This document shows positions 21,201 through 29,300 of a stretch of DNA of 64,000 bases, piece after piece. The first letter of the stretch is position 1, and each line of letters opens with the position of its first letter. A program made the translations under genes and the position numbers. The stretch comes from [Flexibacter] sp. ATCC 35208. Lineage in GTDB: Bacteria; Bacteroidota; Bacteroidia; Chitinophagales; Chitinophagaceae. The notes beneath the pieces are model-generated. The model was not told the DNA's origin. It saw nothing but the letters and a program-made list of their open reading frames with translations, and searched no databases. Where the stretch lies: positions 1 through 64,000 of the forward strand of contig NZ_MTKN01000034.1 of NCBI RefSeq assembly GCF_001975825.1, given 5' to 3'.

Positions 21201-21366
21201 GCAGGCATATGCTGCAGCCAACGGTTTGTATACATTGGAAGCTGACTTTATACCTACCGCAAAAAATAAACCTTTCAGCCAGTTCCTGGAGCGCACTGGT
21301 TGGGAACCAATACCCGGCAGTCACACTCTGTCATTACCAGTAGATGCAAAACAAACTGTTTGTTAA
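15286..21366 (+). CDS. NRPS2: degenerate C (interface-like)-A(Asp)-T-C-FkbH glyceryl-loading domain
   Basis: 2026 residues. The first domain (about 1-430) has a condensation fold, but its HHxxxDG motif reads PAICADY at 133-139, so both histidines are lost and it should not condense. A3 (about 450-930, motif FDLGYT at Asp640) gives pocket DLTKLGHIGK, closest to aspartate; Asn is the alternative. T follows (Ser987), then an intact C domain (HHIVSDGWS at 1175). From about 1490 to the end is a complete FkbH-type unit: N-terminal domain, HAD domain with DCDNTLW at about 1693, and C-terminal acetyltransferase-like part. FkbH enzymes load glyceryl from 1,3-bisphosphoglycerate onto a carrier protein. 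No carrier follows here; the orphan carrier that opens NRPS3 is the likely acceptor. The sulfotransferase gene begins 11 bases later. Confidence 0.93.
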   Translation: MDVFSGYRLSPQQQQVFQSQQYRPLPHAQLALRIAGSFNRQRLKMAVQKVIEQDTVFRTVYVKLPGTEWPVQIVNDTAGFIYEEHNTDGTPNAQQLLLTTASQQVFDLEQGPLIRIDVAAASQNTTIIAVTIPAICADYCSVSILADQLILGYLTVGQEHLSADTDVLPYLQFSEWQHQLQDAEEKVEGLAYWNNKAAEKQLPLLPFDRDPQQQEGYVQATYQVTIPLRTQLAAFDQERLEAAMGLCWHWMLWRFSGCQEAVTGHINTGRDFAELNQTLGLLSRCLPVAISLTPVTPFHASLNAYISILQANDEHKVYYMPHGNPSPLPYIFEYQDMPLRFRGMSVADADTIEILQRQASPEATKIQLRCVREADEWRLVFCYNQRAFSEKSIQLLASMYICILEQCLGNPAVTPSSMQLLGDDELQLIMQQFNDVQTIFEDGDLTIDELFDKQAGLYGQAPVVTAGSTTLTYADLQAKVNALAAYLVNEKKIMPGSLVALMCEEREHMVIGILAILKAGAAYVPLDPANPEKRLRFVLEDSNAALLLTQRSLVHHAAGYTGDMLYLEDASWQQSGLTVLNGKRTPESIAYVIYTSGTTGKPKGVQITDRSLVNYVCWLKSTFGLEEQDSGVLLSSFAFDLGYTSIWGTLLTGGHLHLVPESMVKQPDALVQYIAAQGITFIKTTPSLFHVITHASNAQLLAGSKLRLVLTGGEPIRVRDLEEIVRIKPDIALANHYGPTETTIGTVATLIDTRQLQAYAVQPVIGRPVANSYIYILDEQGHSVPPGIAGELCVAGVGLAKGYLNRDVLTAEKFAVHPSTGQRIYRTGDQAYWTAEGNILFTGRIDDQVKIRGYRVELNEVQSALALYPAVRRVAVIAIDNEAFGKELAAYYESNGSPAAQDLRSFLSASLPEAFIPSYFIQVKELPLTANGKLNKAVLPPVQLIDDSAYVAPRNETEAQMAVLWQTLLGNPRIGVDDDFFDMGGHSLKAIQLATHIHKQFNVKIEISRIFAHPTIAQLAVLVQNAITQQFQHIIPLEARGLYELSHAQKRLWIMSQFEDGAAAYNVPSATLLEGPVDTVAFRCALETLVERHENLRTVFVTKDGHPMQLILPADASGFVMQEKDLRSINNAAELVKEWMATDTCTPFDLEKGPLLRAMLLRLEEEQYLFMFNIHHIVSDGWSRGLLARELLYFYRLYEAGEGQPLPPLRLQYKDYAAWHNGIYEMHAAYWQQLYKHHIPSLDFPADFERPAVLSFSGAYIQRTLSADSTMHLKKMAQAHNTTLNNLLFALYGMLLAHYTGKEEVVLGSLVSGRSHVDLENMLGVFINFLPIRLKTDMGTRLEDYVRETHAVLMQAYQHQDYPFDLMVEHCIHERDMSHNPFFDTMVNFHSESGMSGQGVTAGGTLDGTQVRIRPYLPGRQDEVHAVLDFKLDIHPVADTLELYFSYNSKLFTPARMETFLDRYVVLLESVLADPAKLLADYFSWNVSTAVAPVNICSTFVAEPLEEYMQYWSQELEMGLQINFAPYNQVFQQLYNTDSLLYNADGINVLLLRVEDWIRDVRDWSAEEQVTLLEQAAEELKKAFNYSREHMFVTCLVGLAPLSPAAGYAPEVAAALELANNTLLTFFANKTGCYLVDMEEAASLYAVEEVFDTRSDEVGHIPFSTEYYAALGTLLARKVRACKATPYKVIVFDCDNTLWKGICGETDARGVEIDENFKELQRFLLKKYEEGFLLAIASKNNEADVWEVFDTHPDMVLNRSHIAAHRINWEHKALNIGSLARELNLSADSFIFLDDSMFEIEQVSAAYPDLLALPLPGDAAGIPGFLYHNWAFDRLHITAEDRERNNMYKAEKERKSAQEESRSIAAFMQSMNIRVYMDPLAEVDVERAVQLTLRTNQFNLNGKQLSSAGVLEYMKDNNGIQRIIKVEDRFGNYGTVGLLLAGAHNGRLLIDTWLLSCRVLGRGVEDIVLEHLQAYAAANGLYTLEADFIPTAKNKPFSQFLERTGWEPIPGSHTLSLPVDAKQTVC

Positions 21367-21377
21367 AAAGATTGGAT

Positions 21378-22241
21378 ATGGCAAAGACCTTCGATAATTA
21401 CCCTATTATTTTTACACATGTACCGCGCAGTGGCGGCACTACGTTGGTGTCGGTAATGAGCAGCCGTTATTCCAGGAACGATCAGTTCTTTTTTTATGTA
21501 AGGGAGCGGTCGGGCAATACAGATGAAGCACTGAAGGAGTTCGGCACTATCCCTGCGCAGCAGCGCAATAAAATGAAACTACTGCAGGGGCATACAAGCT
21601 TTGGGATACATGAAGGGTATGAAAACTACACTTATGTTACACTGCTGCGCGACCCAGTAGAAAGGATTATTTCCTACTATTACTACATCCTGAAGTTGAA
21701 GGACCACTATCTGCATAACATACTCATGGCTAACAAAATGAAGTTGGAAGATTTCGTGAATAGTGGCCTGAGTGCGGAGCTGGATAATATTCAGACACGT
21801 CAGATTTCAGGCATACGCACCAAAGGTGGTGAAAAATGTAACCGCCAAATGCTAGAAACTGCCAAATATAACCTGCTGCACCATTACAGAATATTTGGTA
21901 TCACAGAACGGTTTGACGAAACCCTGTTGTTAATGAAGCAGTATTTTGGATGGAACTATCCATTTTACACAAAACTGAATACGATCCGTAATAAACCGGC
22001 GAAACACCAGATTTCAAAGCGCGCACTTGAACTGATACAAGCCACGAATGCATATGACCTGGAATTATATGATTTTGCAGTAAAGGAATTTGATAAGATT
22101 ATTGCAGATGAGGGTACCCGCTTTCGGTATCACCTTGAAAAATTTCAACGTTATAATTCATTGCTGGATAGGATAAGCCGGCCTTATAATGGCTATATGG
22201 GGTATTCGCTCTGGAATTGTTATGTAAAACTTACCCGTTAA
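21378..22241 (+). CDS. PAPS-dependent sulfotransferase family protein
   Basis: About 287 residues. The N-terminal HVPRSGGTTL matches the 5'-phosphosulfate loop (P-R-x-G-G/S-T-T) of Sulfotransfer_2-type enzymes, and LLRDPVERIISYYYY matches the 3'-phosphate-binding block. Such enzymes move sulfate from PAPS to a hydroxyl or amine. The ATG chosen lies 11 bases after the NRPS2 stop; in-frame codons farther upstream would overlap NRPS2. An APS kinase is encoded later in the same cluster and would provide PAPS, which supports O-sulfation of the peptide, for example on a glycerate, Ser or beta-hydroxyaspartate hydroxyl. Confidence 0.85.
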   Translation: MAKTFDNYPIIFTHVPRSGGTTLVSVMSSRYSRNDQFFFYVRERSGNTDEALKEFGTIPAQQRNKMKLLQGHTSFGIHEGYENYTYVTLLRDPVERIISYYYYILKLKDHYLHNILMANKMKLEDFVNSGLSAELDNIQTRQISGIRTKGGEKCNRQMLETAKYNLLHHYRIFGITERFDETLLLMKQYFGWNYPFYTKLNTIRNKPAKHQISKRALELIQATNAYDLELYDFAVKEFDKIIADEGTRFRYHLEKFQRYNSLLDRISRPYNGYMGYSLWNCYVKLTR

Positions 22242-22272
22242 ACCGTTAATCAAACTTTAGTAAACTTTTATT

Positions 22273-23244
22273 ATGTTATACCTGAACAGGAAGGCGCTGG
22301 AATACCTTGGTATTAACTGGCATGAACAGCTTTCCGTTATCCGCAACACCCTGCATATTTTAAAAGAGAAGAATGTGGCGCAGCCTATCAAGCCATACCT
22401 GCGTTACCGTGATATGGCGAACCGCATAATAGCTATGCCCGCCTATGTAGGTGGTGATATTTCTATGGCAGGCATTAAATGGATTGCCAGCTTTCCGGGT
22501 AACATTGAAAAAGGTCTGATGAGAGCGCATGCGGTTACAATTCTTAATGAGGCAGATACCGGTCTTCCATTATGTGTTTGTAATACAGCACTGATAAGTG
22601 GTATACGTACGGCTGCGGTATCAGGTGTATTGTTGGATGCTTACCTGCAACAGCGTTCGTCACAGCAGGCGTTTCGTGTTGGAATAACCGGGTTTGGTCC
22701 CATTGGGCAGTTGCACCTTCAAATGCTGGCTGCCGTGGCTGGTGACAGACAGCTGAATATCCGCATCTTTGATCTGAAAGGAGTAGATGAGCGCAGGATT
22801 CCTGATGCCCTGCAGGGGCAGGTAACTGTTGTTGACAGCTGGGAAAAAGCTTATGAAGATGCAGACATTTTCATGACCTGTACAGTATCCAAAAAGCCAT
22901 ATGTAAACCTGCCACCTAAACCCGGGTCGTTGCAATTAAATGTATCATTACGCGATTATACTGCGGCTTACAGGAAGTGGGTGCAGCTGATGATAGTAGA
23001 TGATTGGGAAGAGGTGTGCCGCGAGAATACAGATATTGAAAATATGCACAGGGAAGCAGGACTGGAAGAAAAGGATACAGTCACACTTACATCCGTCATC
23101 TGTGACAATCTGTTGCAACACATAATGCCGTCGGATGTAATCATGTTTAATCCTATGGGTATGGCAATATTTGATATTGCAGTAGGAAGTTATTATTATC
23201 ACCTGGGGATGAAAAAACAGGCGGGGGTACTATTGGAAGATTAA
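22273..23244 (+). CDS. sbnB: SbnB-like dehydrogenase for 2,3-diaminopropionate (ornithine cyclodeaminase family)
   Basis: 323 residues of the ornithine cyclodeaminase/mu-crystallin family, with Rossmann motif GITGFGPIGQLHLQML near residue 140. In siderophore and antibiotic clusters the SbnB type oxidises N-(2-amino-2-carboxyethyl)-L-glutamate, made by SbnA, to 2,3-diaminopropionate and 2-oxoglutarate. An SbnA-like gene is present about 19.6 kb downstream in the same cluster, which is the main reason to favour this activity over cyclodeamination or amino-acid dehydrogenation. It starts 31 bases after the sulfotransferase gene and is likely cotranscribed. Confidence 0.82.
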   Translation: MLYLNRKALEYLGINWHEQLSVIRNTLHILKEKNVAQPIKPYLRYRDMANRIIAMPAYVGGDISMAGIKWIASFPGNIEKGLMRAHAVTILNEADTGLPLCVCNTALISGIRTAAVSGVLLDAYLQQRSSQQAFRVGITGFGPIGQLHLQMLAAVAGDRQLNIRIFDLKGVDERRIPDALQGQVTVVDSWEKAYEDADIFMTCTVSKKPYVNLPPKPGSLQLNVSLRDYTAAYRKWVQLMIVDDWEEVCRENTDIENMHREAGLEEKDTVTLTSVICDNLLQHIMPSDVIMFNPMGMAIFDIAVGSYYYHLGMKKQAGVLLED

Positions 23245-23589
23245 TGATTAAATTTTGTGGGGCTCACTAACAATATTTATGCAAACAATTAAATTATGGT
23301 TGGTAGTGTCGGATTTAAAAAAAATGTTTAATTTGAGTCTTAAGGAAGTCAAAATAACCAAATCGTGATGTAATTTATTAATACAACAGAATATCTGTTA
23401 CCATTATGAGAGCAAGTTATTGTTTCATTTTTTTTGCTTAATAGTGTTACAACTGTTAGAAAACCCAATTAGTAAATTATGTTAATCCATGTGTGAGAGA
23501 TACTATTAACCATTTATGTCTGCATACCCGATTGTTAGCCGGATGTAGATTCATTTTTTAACACAATTTGTTTTTAATTATTGAGTCCT
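23245..23589. other. AT-rich intergenic region, likely regulatory
   Basis: This gap between the SbnB-like gene and the TonB-receptor-like gene has no credible gene. It contains the inverted repeat at 23385-23399 listed separately and several T runs. No convincing complete -33/-7 promoter was found by eye. Confidence 0.5.
23385..23399. promoter_or_regulatory. inverted repeat AACAGA-N3-TCTGTT upstream of the receptor gene
   Basis: Perfect 6-base arms AACAGA and TCTGTT are separated by ATA, 191 bases before the chosen receptor start. The half-sites also occur upstream of NRPS2 (15072-15094) with an 11-base spacer. It is a candidate operator; significance is untested. Confidence 0.28.
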
Positions 23590-26103
23590 ATGTTTTTTAA
23601 AAGCCCTCCGGCTACATTTTCACTGAGAATGAGAAACTCATATTACTGGTTTTCAAAGTTATACAGCACACAATCAGGATTGCTTACAGTCAGGCAATTG
23701 CTGTTAATGTTATTGCTTTGTACACCATTATTTTTGAAAGCTCAATCCGGGATTTCAGGCACTATGTCAGATAGCGTTTCAGGTAGTCCTATTTCATTTG
23801 GTACAGTACGTTTGTTGAAAGCAGCTGGCGCAGGTTTTGTCAGCGCTACCCGCACTGATTCTATTGGCCATTTTATATTACAGGATATTAAACCGGGGAA
23901 TTACTACCTTGAAATTACTTACCTGGGTTACAAACCTTATCGCAGCAAGCCAATGCAGTTGCAGGATAAAAGTGAGGTGCTGGTCCTGGGAACGATTTAT
24001 ATGCAGGGTGATAAGAAGAACCTGAATACTGTCACGGTATTGGGCAAGCAGCAGTTTATAGAGAAAGGTAATAATAAACTCATCTTGAATGTAAGTAACA
24101 GTGTGCTGGGTGCCAGTAGTACTGCCAATGAGCTTTTGCAACAGGTACCTGGCCTGTCTGCTACGGATAATGGGCAGATGCGGCTGAATGGAAAGGCCGG
24201 TGTGACAGTAATGGTTGATGGCAAGATAAGTCCTCTGCCTGCCGGTGAGCTGGCAGCATTCCTGCAAAATATGCCAGGAGGAAGTATATCGAGAATAGAA
24301 GTCGTCTCGAACCCTACCGCAGGCTACGACGCTGCGGGACGCGGAGGTATTATAAACATCATTACAAAAAAGAATACAAAGGCCGGTATTAATGGTTCTG
24401 CTACTGCAGGTTACAACCAGGGTATTTATCCTAATCTGACCGGCTCTTTCCTGGCCAATGCCAGAATGGGCCGTTTTAACTTCTTTGGCTCATATAGTTA
24501 CAACCGGATGCGTAAGGCGGTAGACTTTAAACTTGATCGTAACGTACAGGCTGATGGTCCACTAAACTTTCACCAGGAAATGTATTTCCGGCCGCTGTTC
24601 AATAATCATGTAGCTAAAGCCGGGCTTGATTTTGAGTTGGATCATACCAGTTCTATAGGTTTTACTTTTGACATCAATGCCTTTCGCCGTGACCGTACCA
24701 TTGATGATATTACGCACATAAGTGGCCCGAGTTCCAAAACGGACTCTATTTATGAAACGAAAACGAGGAACATCAAACATCTTACTAATACAGCCTACAA
24801 TTTTTATTATACAAAGCGGTTTGACAGTCTGGGGCATAAGTTAGAGATCAATTACACGTATTCCCGTTTCAATAACCTCGATGACCGCTTTAGTTATAAT
24901 TATTATAGCCGGTCTGATGGGAGTGAGTTAAAACCTTCCAATGCGCTTCGTAATAACGTACCTTTTGTTGTAGCCAACAATGTTTTACGTGCTGATTACA
25001 CGCTGCCGTTTAACACTTCAACTACACTGGAAGCGGGGGTAAAGGGCGGCTGGATAAAACAAAAGAATGACCTCATATATGATTCTCTTAGTGGTGGTCA
25101 GTTTGTAAATATCCCGGATTTTAATACTCATTTTACCTACGATGAAAGTATTCTGGCCGCATATGGGAATCTTTCAAAGCGTTTGGGCAAATATGATTTG
25201 TCTGCCGGTGTACGCCTGGAAAGGACTTCATCCAGTGCTGACTTTGTGACGTCTAAACTGAAAGTAGCGTATAATTACCTGGATTATTTTCCCGGTCTGA
25301 GCGCTGCCCGCAAGTTCGGTGAGCATAGTCTGAAGTTAGCTATGAATAAACGGATAGGCAGGCCTTCCTACCAGGACCTGGATCCCACACTCATTTATTT
25401 CAACCAGTATTATTACCTGCAGGGAAACCCTTCCCTTACACCTGAATATACGCACACCTATTCTTTTTCCGATATCTGGAAAGGAGATTATGCTATTACT
25501 CTGAGTTATGCGAGAACTACCAATCCACTCGTCAGCATTCAGGAAATAGAAGAGGGAACCAATGTCAATATACTCTCAGTAACCAATCTGGACGTGCTGA
25601 ATAACCTGTCGTTATCAGTGGATATCCCGGTGACTATTACCAAATGGTGGAGTTCCTATAATAACGCATACTGTTATATCGATCAGACAAAAGCGGATAA
25701 CTATCTGGGGGTACCTTATGATCGTCATCTTTCAGGTTATGGTTTCAGTACCAGTCATACTTTTACAGCACCTGCCAACTTAAAGTTTGAAATGCAGTTT
25801 AAATATGATTCGCCCCAATTGTTTGGTTTTAATAAAATGGATGCCATCTATAATCTTACGGTAGGGGCCCAGAAAGGCATACTCAAAAAAAAGGCGAATA
25901 TTAAGTTAAGCGTATATGACCTGTTAAACTCAATGAAGTTTGTTTACCGGTATGATTATGCTAATGTTAAAGCCACTGAAGCACGTTATGTTGATTATCG
26001 CCAGTTGCGTGTTTCATTCACATATAATTTTGGAAGTAAACCAGCAAGGAACCGGAAGAGTAGCGAAATGGATAACGGGAATGAACGTTTGAAAATTCAA
26101 TAG
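23590..26103 (+). CDS. TonB-dependent-receptor-like outer membrane beta-barrel protein
   Basis: About 837 residues. After a signal peptide (hydrophobic LLLMLLLCTPLFLKAQ) comes a carboxypeptidase-regulatory-like domain (ISGTMSDSVSGSPISFGTVRL through TYLGYKPY). Next is a plug-like region (ANELLQQVPGLSATDNGQMRLNG, then VEVVSNP-type and GIINIITKK motifs), then a long beta-barrel ending near FTYNFGSK. This is the OMP_b-brl_3/TonB-receptor architecture common in Bacteroidota. Inside an NRPS cluster it may take up the product, for example an iron chelate of beta-hydroxyaspartate, or otherwise handle the peptide. A TTG nine bases upstream and an ATG at 23629 are alternative starts; the latter gives a more usual signal peptide length. 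Confidence 0.88.
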   Translation: MFFKSPPATFSLRMRNSYYWFSKLYSTQSGLLTVRQLLLMLLLCTPLFLKAQSGISGTMSDSVSGSPISFGTVRLLKAAGAGFVSATRTDSIGHFILQDIKPGNYYLEITYLGYKPYRSKPMQLQDKSEVLVLGTIYMQGDKKNLNTVTVLGKQQFIEKGNNKLILNVSNSVLGASSTANELLQQVPGLSATDNGQMRLNGKAGVTVMVDGKISPLPAGELAAFLQNMPGGSISRIEVVSNPTAGYDAAGRGGIINIITKKNTKAGINGSATAGYNQGIYPNLTGSFLANARMGRFNFFGSYSYNRMRKAVDFKLDRNVQADGPLNFHQEMYFRPLFNNHVAKAGLDFELDHTSSIGFTFDINAFRRDRTIDDITHISGPSSKTDSIYETKTRNIKHLTNTAYNFYYTKRFDSLGHKLEINYTYSRFNNLDDRFSYNYYSRSDGSELKPSNALRNNVPFVVANNVLRADYTLPFNTSTTLEAGVKGGWIKQKNDLIYDSLSGGQFVNIPDFNTHFTYDESILAAYGNLSKRLGKYDLSAGVRLERTSSSADFVTSKLKVAYNYLDYFPGLSAARKFGEHSLKLAMNKRIGRPSYQDLDPTLIYFNQYYYLQGNPSLTPEYTHTYSFSDIWKGDYAITLSYARTTNPLVSIQEIEEGTNVNILSVTNLDVLNNLSLSVDIPVTITKWWSSYNNAYCYIDQTKADNYLGVPYDRHLSGYGFSTSHTFTAPANLKFEMQFKYDSPQLFGFNKMDAIYNLTVGAQKGILKKKANIKLSVYDLLNSMKFVYRYDYANVKATEARYVDYRQLRVSFTYNFGSKPARNRKSSEMDNGNERLKIQ

Positions 26104-26353
26104 GAGAAAGCAAGCACAAGGAATTATTTACACCATAATAAAGCAGTTATGTAACCTGTAATCTTAAATTATACCCAAAACAGGTATTATATCTATACCT
26201 GGTTACCCATTTAATTCCTACAGGAAGTACAATTTTATGTATCCGGAGGCTAAAGCACTCTGTAAGGTAATTTTTTCCCTGACAGTACATGTCCATCATA
26301 TGTAAAATGACGGAGCAGGTGATGTCATGCCATGATTATGCAAAAAAATTCTG

Positions 26354-29300
26354 ATGAAGAAGGAAAATTTTATAAAGACACTGGCAGGAGTTACTGCTAA
26401 AGATTTGGTGAAACTGCCCCGCACCAATGAAAAAGTACCTGTTGCCAACACGACTTATTTAGCACCCGGGAATGCAGTGGAAGAGGATTTGCTGGTGATC
26501 TGGAATAACCTGCTGAACCAGGATGGGTTGGGTATACACCACGATTTTTTCCGTTCGGGGGGTAATAGTATTAAAGCTACACAGCTGGTATCACGTATAA
26601 CTAAACATTTTCAGGTAGATATCAGGCTCACTGATATTTTCAGGAACACCACTATAGAAAAACAGGCCCTTTTGATTCAGCTGCAGGAAAAAGTGATGCA
26701 GCAAACGATACGTCGCCTGCCACAGCAGGAGGACTATGCTGTATCACATGCACAACGAAGGTTATGGTTTATCAACCAGTTTTCGGAAGGGGTTGCTACC
26801 TATCATATACCGGTGGCTGGTACTATAAAAGGAAACCTGGATAAAACCGCATTTTATAAGGCTTTTGAATTGTTGCTGGCAAGACATGAGAGCCTACGCA
26901 CTGTGTTCAGTGAGATAGATGGAGAACCCCGGCAGCGTATACTGCATCCTCCGCGGATTAGTGATTTTTTGCAGGAATATGATGCGACATGTGGTCATAT
27001 TAACGGTCAGACAACTGAACAGCTGTTAGCCGCCTTTATAGCTGCTCCATTTGACCTGGAAAGCAGTTTGCCTGTCAGGGTGGCCCTGATCACTATCGCT
27101 GCTGATGAACATGTGTTTGCATGTGTTATGCATCATATTGTGAGTGATGGCAGCTCTATGGAAATACTGATGAAGGAGCTGGCGGCGGTTTACAATGCAT
27201 TGTGCCAGGGAAAGGAAAATCCTTTATCACCACTGGAGGTGCACTACCGGGATTTTGCGGCCTGGCAGCAGGAACTGTTATCTGGCCAGGACAGCAATGT
27301 ACACCATCAATACTGGTTGCAACAGTTCAGTGGCGAAGTACCTGTATTGGAGTTACCTACTGATTTTTCAAGACCTGTTGTAAAATCCTATAAGGGTAAT
27401 GTGTACACACTGCAGGTTGACAGTAGTGTGCATAAGACGTTAATTGATACCGCCAATCGTTCAGGAGCCAGTTTGTTCATGGTATTGCAGGCTACGTTGT
27501 ATGCCTTGTTCTACCGTTATACGGGCCAGGAGGATATCGTGCTTGGTACTGTTACTGCCGGGCGGGATTACAGTGACCTTGAAGAGCAGGTAGGGCTCTA
27601 TGCCAATACGCTTGCTTTGCGTACACGTTTTTCAGGAGAAGATAATTTTGACATGCTGCTCGCAGCTGTAAAGAATACTACGCTACAGTCTTTTGAGCAC
27701 CAGCAGTACCCGTTTGATCAATTGGTCGGAGAGCTGAAGCTGGCAAGAAATTTAAGCCGTTCAGCATTGTTTGATGTGATGATCGTACTGCATAACAACC
27801 GTACTGCGCTGGCCAGCGACTTCTCCTTTAATGGGGCTGTGCTTGAAAGTTATGCGTTGCCTGCTACTTCCAGTAAGTTTGATCTTACCTTCAATTTCCG
27901 TGAGTTGAATGGTATACTGATGCTAAGCATTGAATATGATACTGCGCTATTCACCCCCGGATATATCCACCGGATGGCAGACCATTGGCAAACCCTGATC
28001 AAAAGCGTGGAGATGGGTGTCGGGGAGCCGCTGTCCAGGCTTGATTATATGACGGAACAGGAGCGGAACCTGTTATTATATACCTTGAATGACACGATGG
28101 TTCCACCAGTTCCTCAGACCACGGTACATGCATTGATTGAAGCGCAGGTAATTCGCACCCCAACAGCCATTGCACTCATCACGGGGGATGGCGTGTTTAA
28201 CTACCATGAGCTGAATATAGCAGCGAACCGCTTCGCTCATTATTTGCATAAGAGCGTGGGCTTGCAGCCCAACGATCGTATTGGAATACTGGTAGATCGC
28301 TCTGCGCACATGCTGATTGCTATGCTGGCGGTAATGAAGGCTGGCGCGGCATATGTGCCGCTGGATGCTGGTTACCCGGTGGACCGGGTTGCCTACATTG
28401 CAGAGAATAGCCGTATTACCAGTCTGTTGACGGAAAGAAACAAGCAGGAATTGTATGAGCAGCTGCCTGTTAAGTCGATTTGTTTAGAAGATATCTGGCA
28501 GGAGCTGGAACAATATCCTATTAATAATTTAGAACAGCAGCAGTCCAGAGAAGACAGTATGTATGTACTGTATACCTCCGGTTCGACCGGGTTGCCTAAA
28601 GGCGTGGACATTCCACACCGTGCTGCGCTGAACCTCTTAACAAGTATGCAAAAGGAGCCTGGTATTGATGCCAGCGATGTACTGCTGGCCGTTACTACCT
28701 GTGCATTTGATATTTCGGTACTGGAGCTTTTCCTGCCATTAATCAGTGGTGCTGCAGTGAGACTGGCGTCTGCCTCAGAAAGCAAAGATCCTGCACTGCT
28801 CAACGCTATACTGGATACAGGTACATGTACTATTATGCAGGCTACTCCCAGCACCTGGCGTATGCTGATAGAACAGGGCTGGCAGGGCACAACCGGATTA
28901 AAAATCCTGTGCGGGGGAGAAAGGTTATCACCTGAGCTGGCGCAGAGCCTGTTACAACGGTGCGGATCATTGTATAACGTATATGGGCCCACTGAGACTA
29001 CAGTCTGGTCGGCTGTTAATGAAATAACTACGGCAGGAGTCCGCATTACCATTGGTAAACCTATTGCCAATACACAGTTGTATGTGCTGGACCAGCATCG
29101 TGCGCCAGCGGCCACCCTGGTAGCCGGTGAGCTATATATAGGGGGCACAGGTTTGGCAAAAGGTTATTTATTCCGCACTGAGCTTACAACAGAACGTTTT
29201 GTAGATAATCCATTTATAACCGGTACCAGGATGTACCGTACAGGTGATATTGCCCGCTGGCTGCCAGAAGGCCAAATAGAGATCATGGGCCGTGTGGACG

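Noticed and set aside
26181..26201. Hairpin CAGGTAT...ATACCTG between the receptor gene and NRPS3, considered as a terminator
   Set aside because: The stem is only 7 bp and no T run follows on the plus strand, so it does not fit a rho-independent terminator for the receptor gene.
28393..29148. Long open frame of 251 codons on the minus strand
   Set aside because: It lies wholly inside the Gly adenylation domain of NRPS3, has a low-complexity Ser/Val-rich translation and no recognisable domain; it is a shadow of the real gene.
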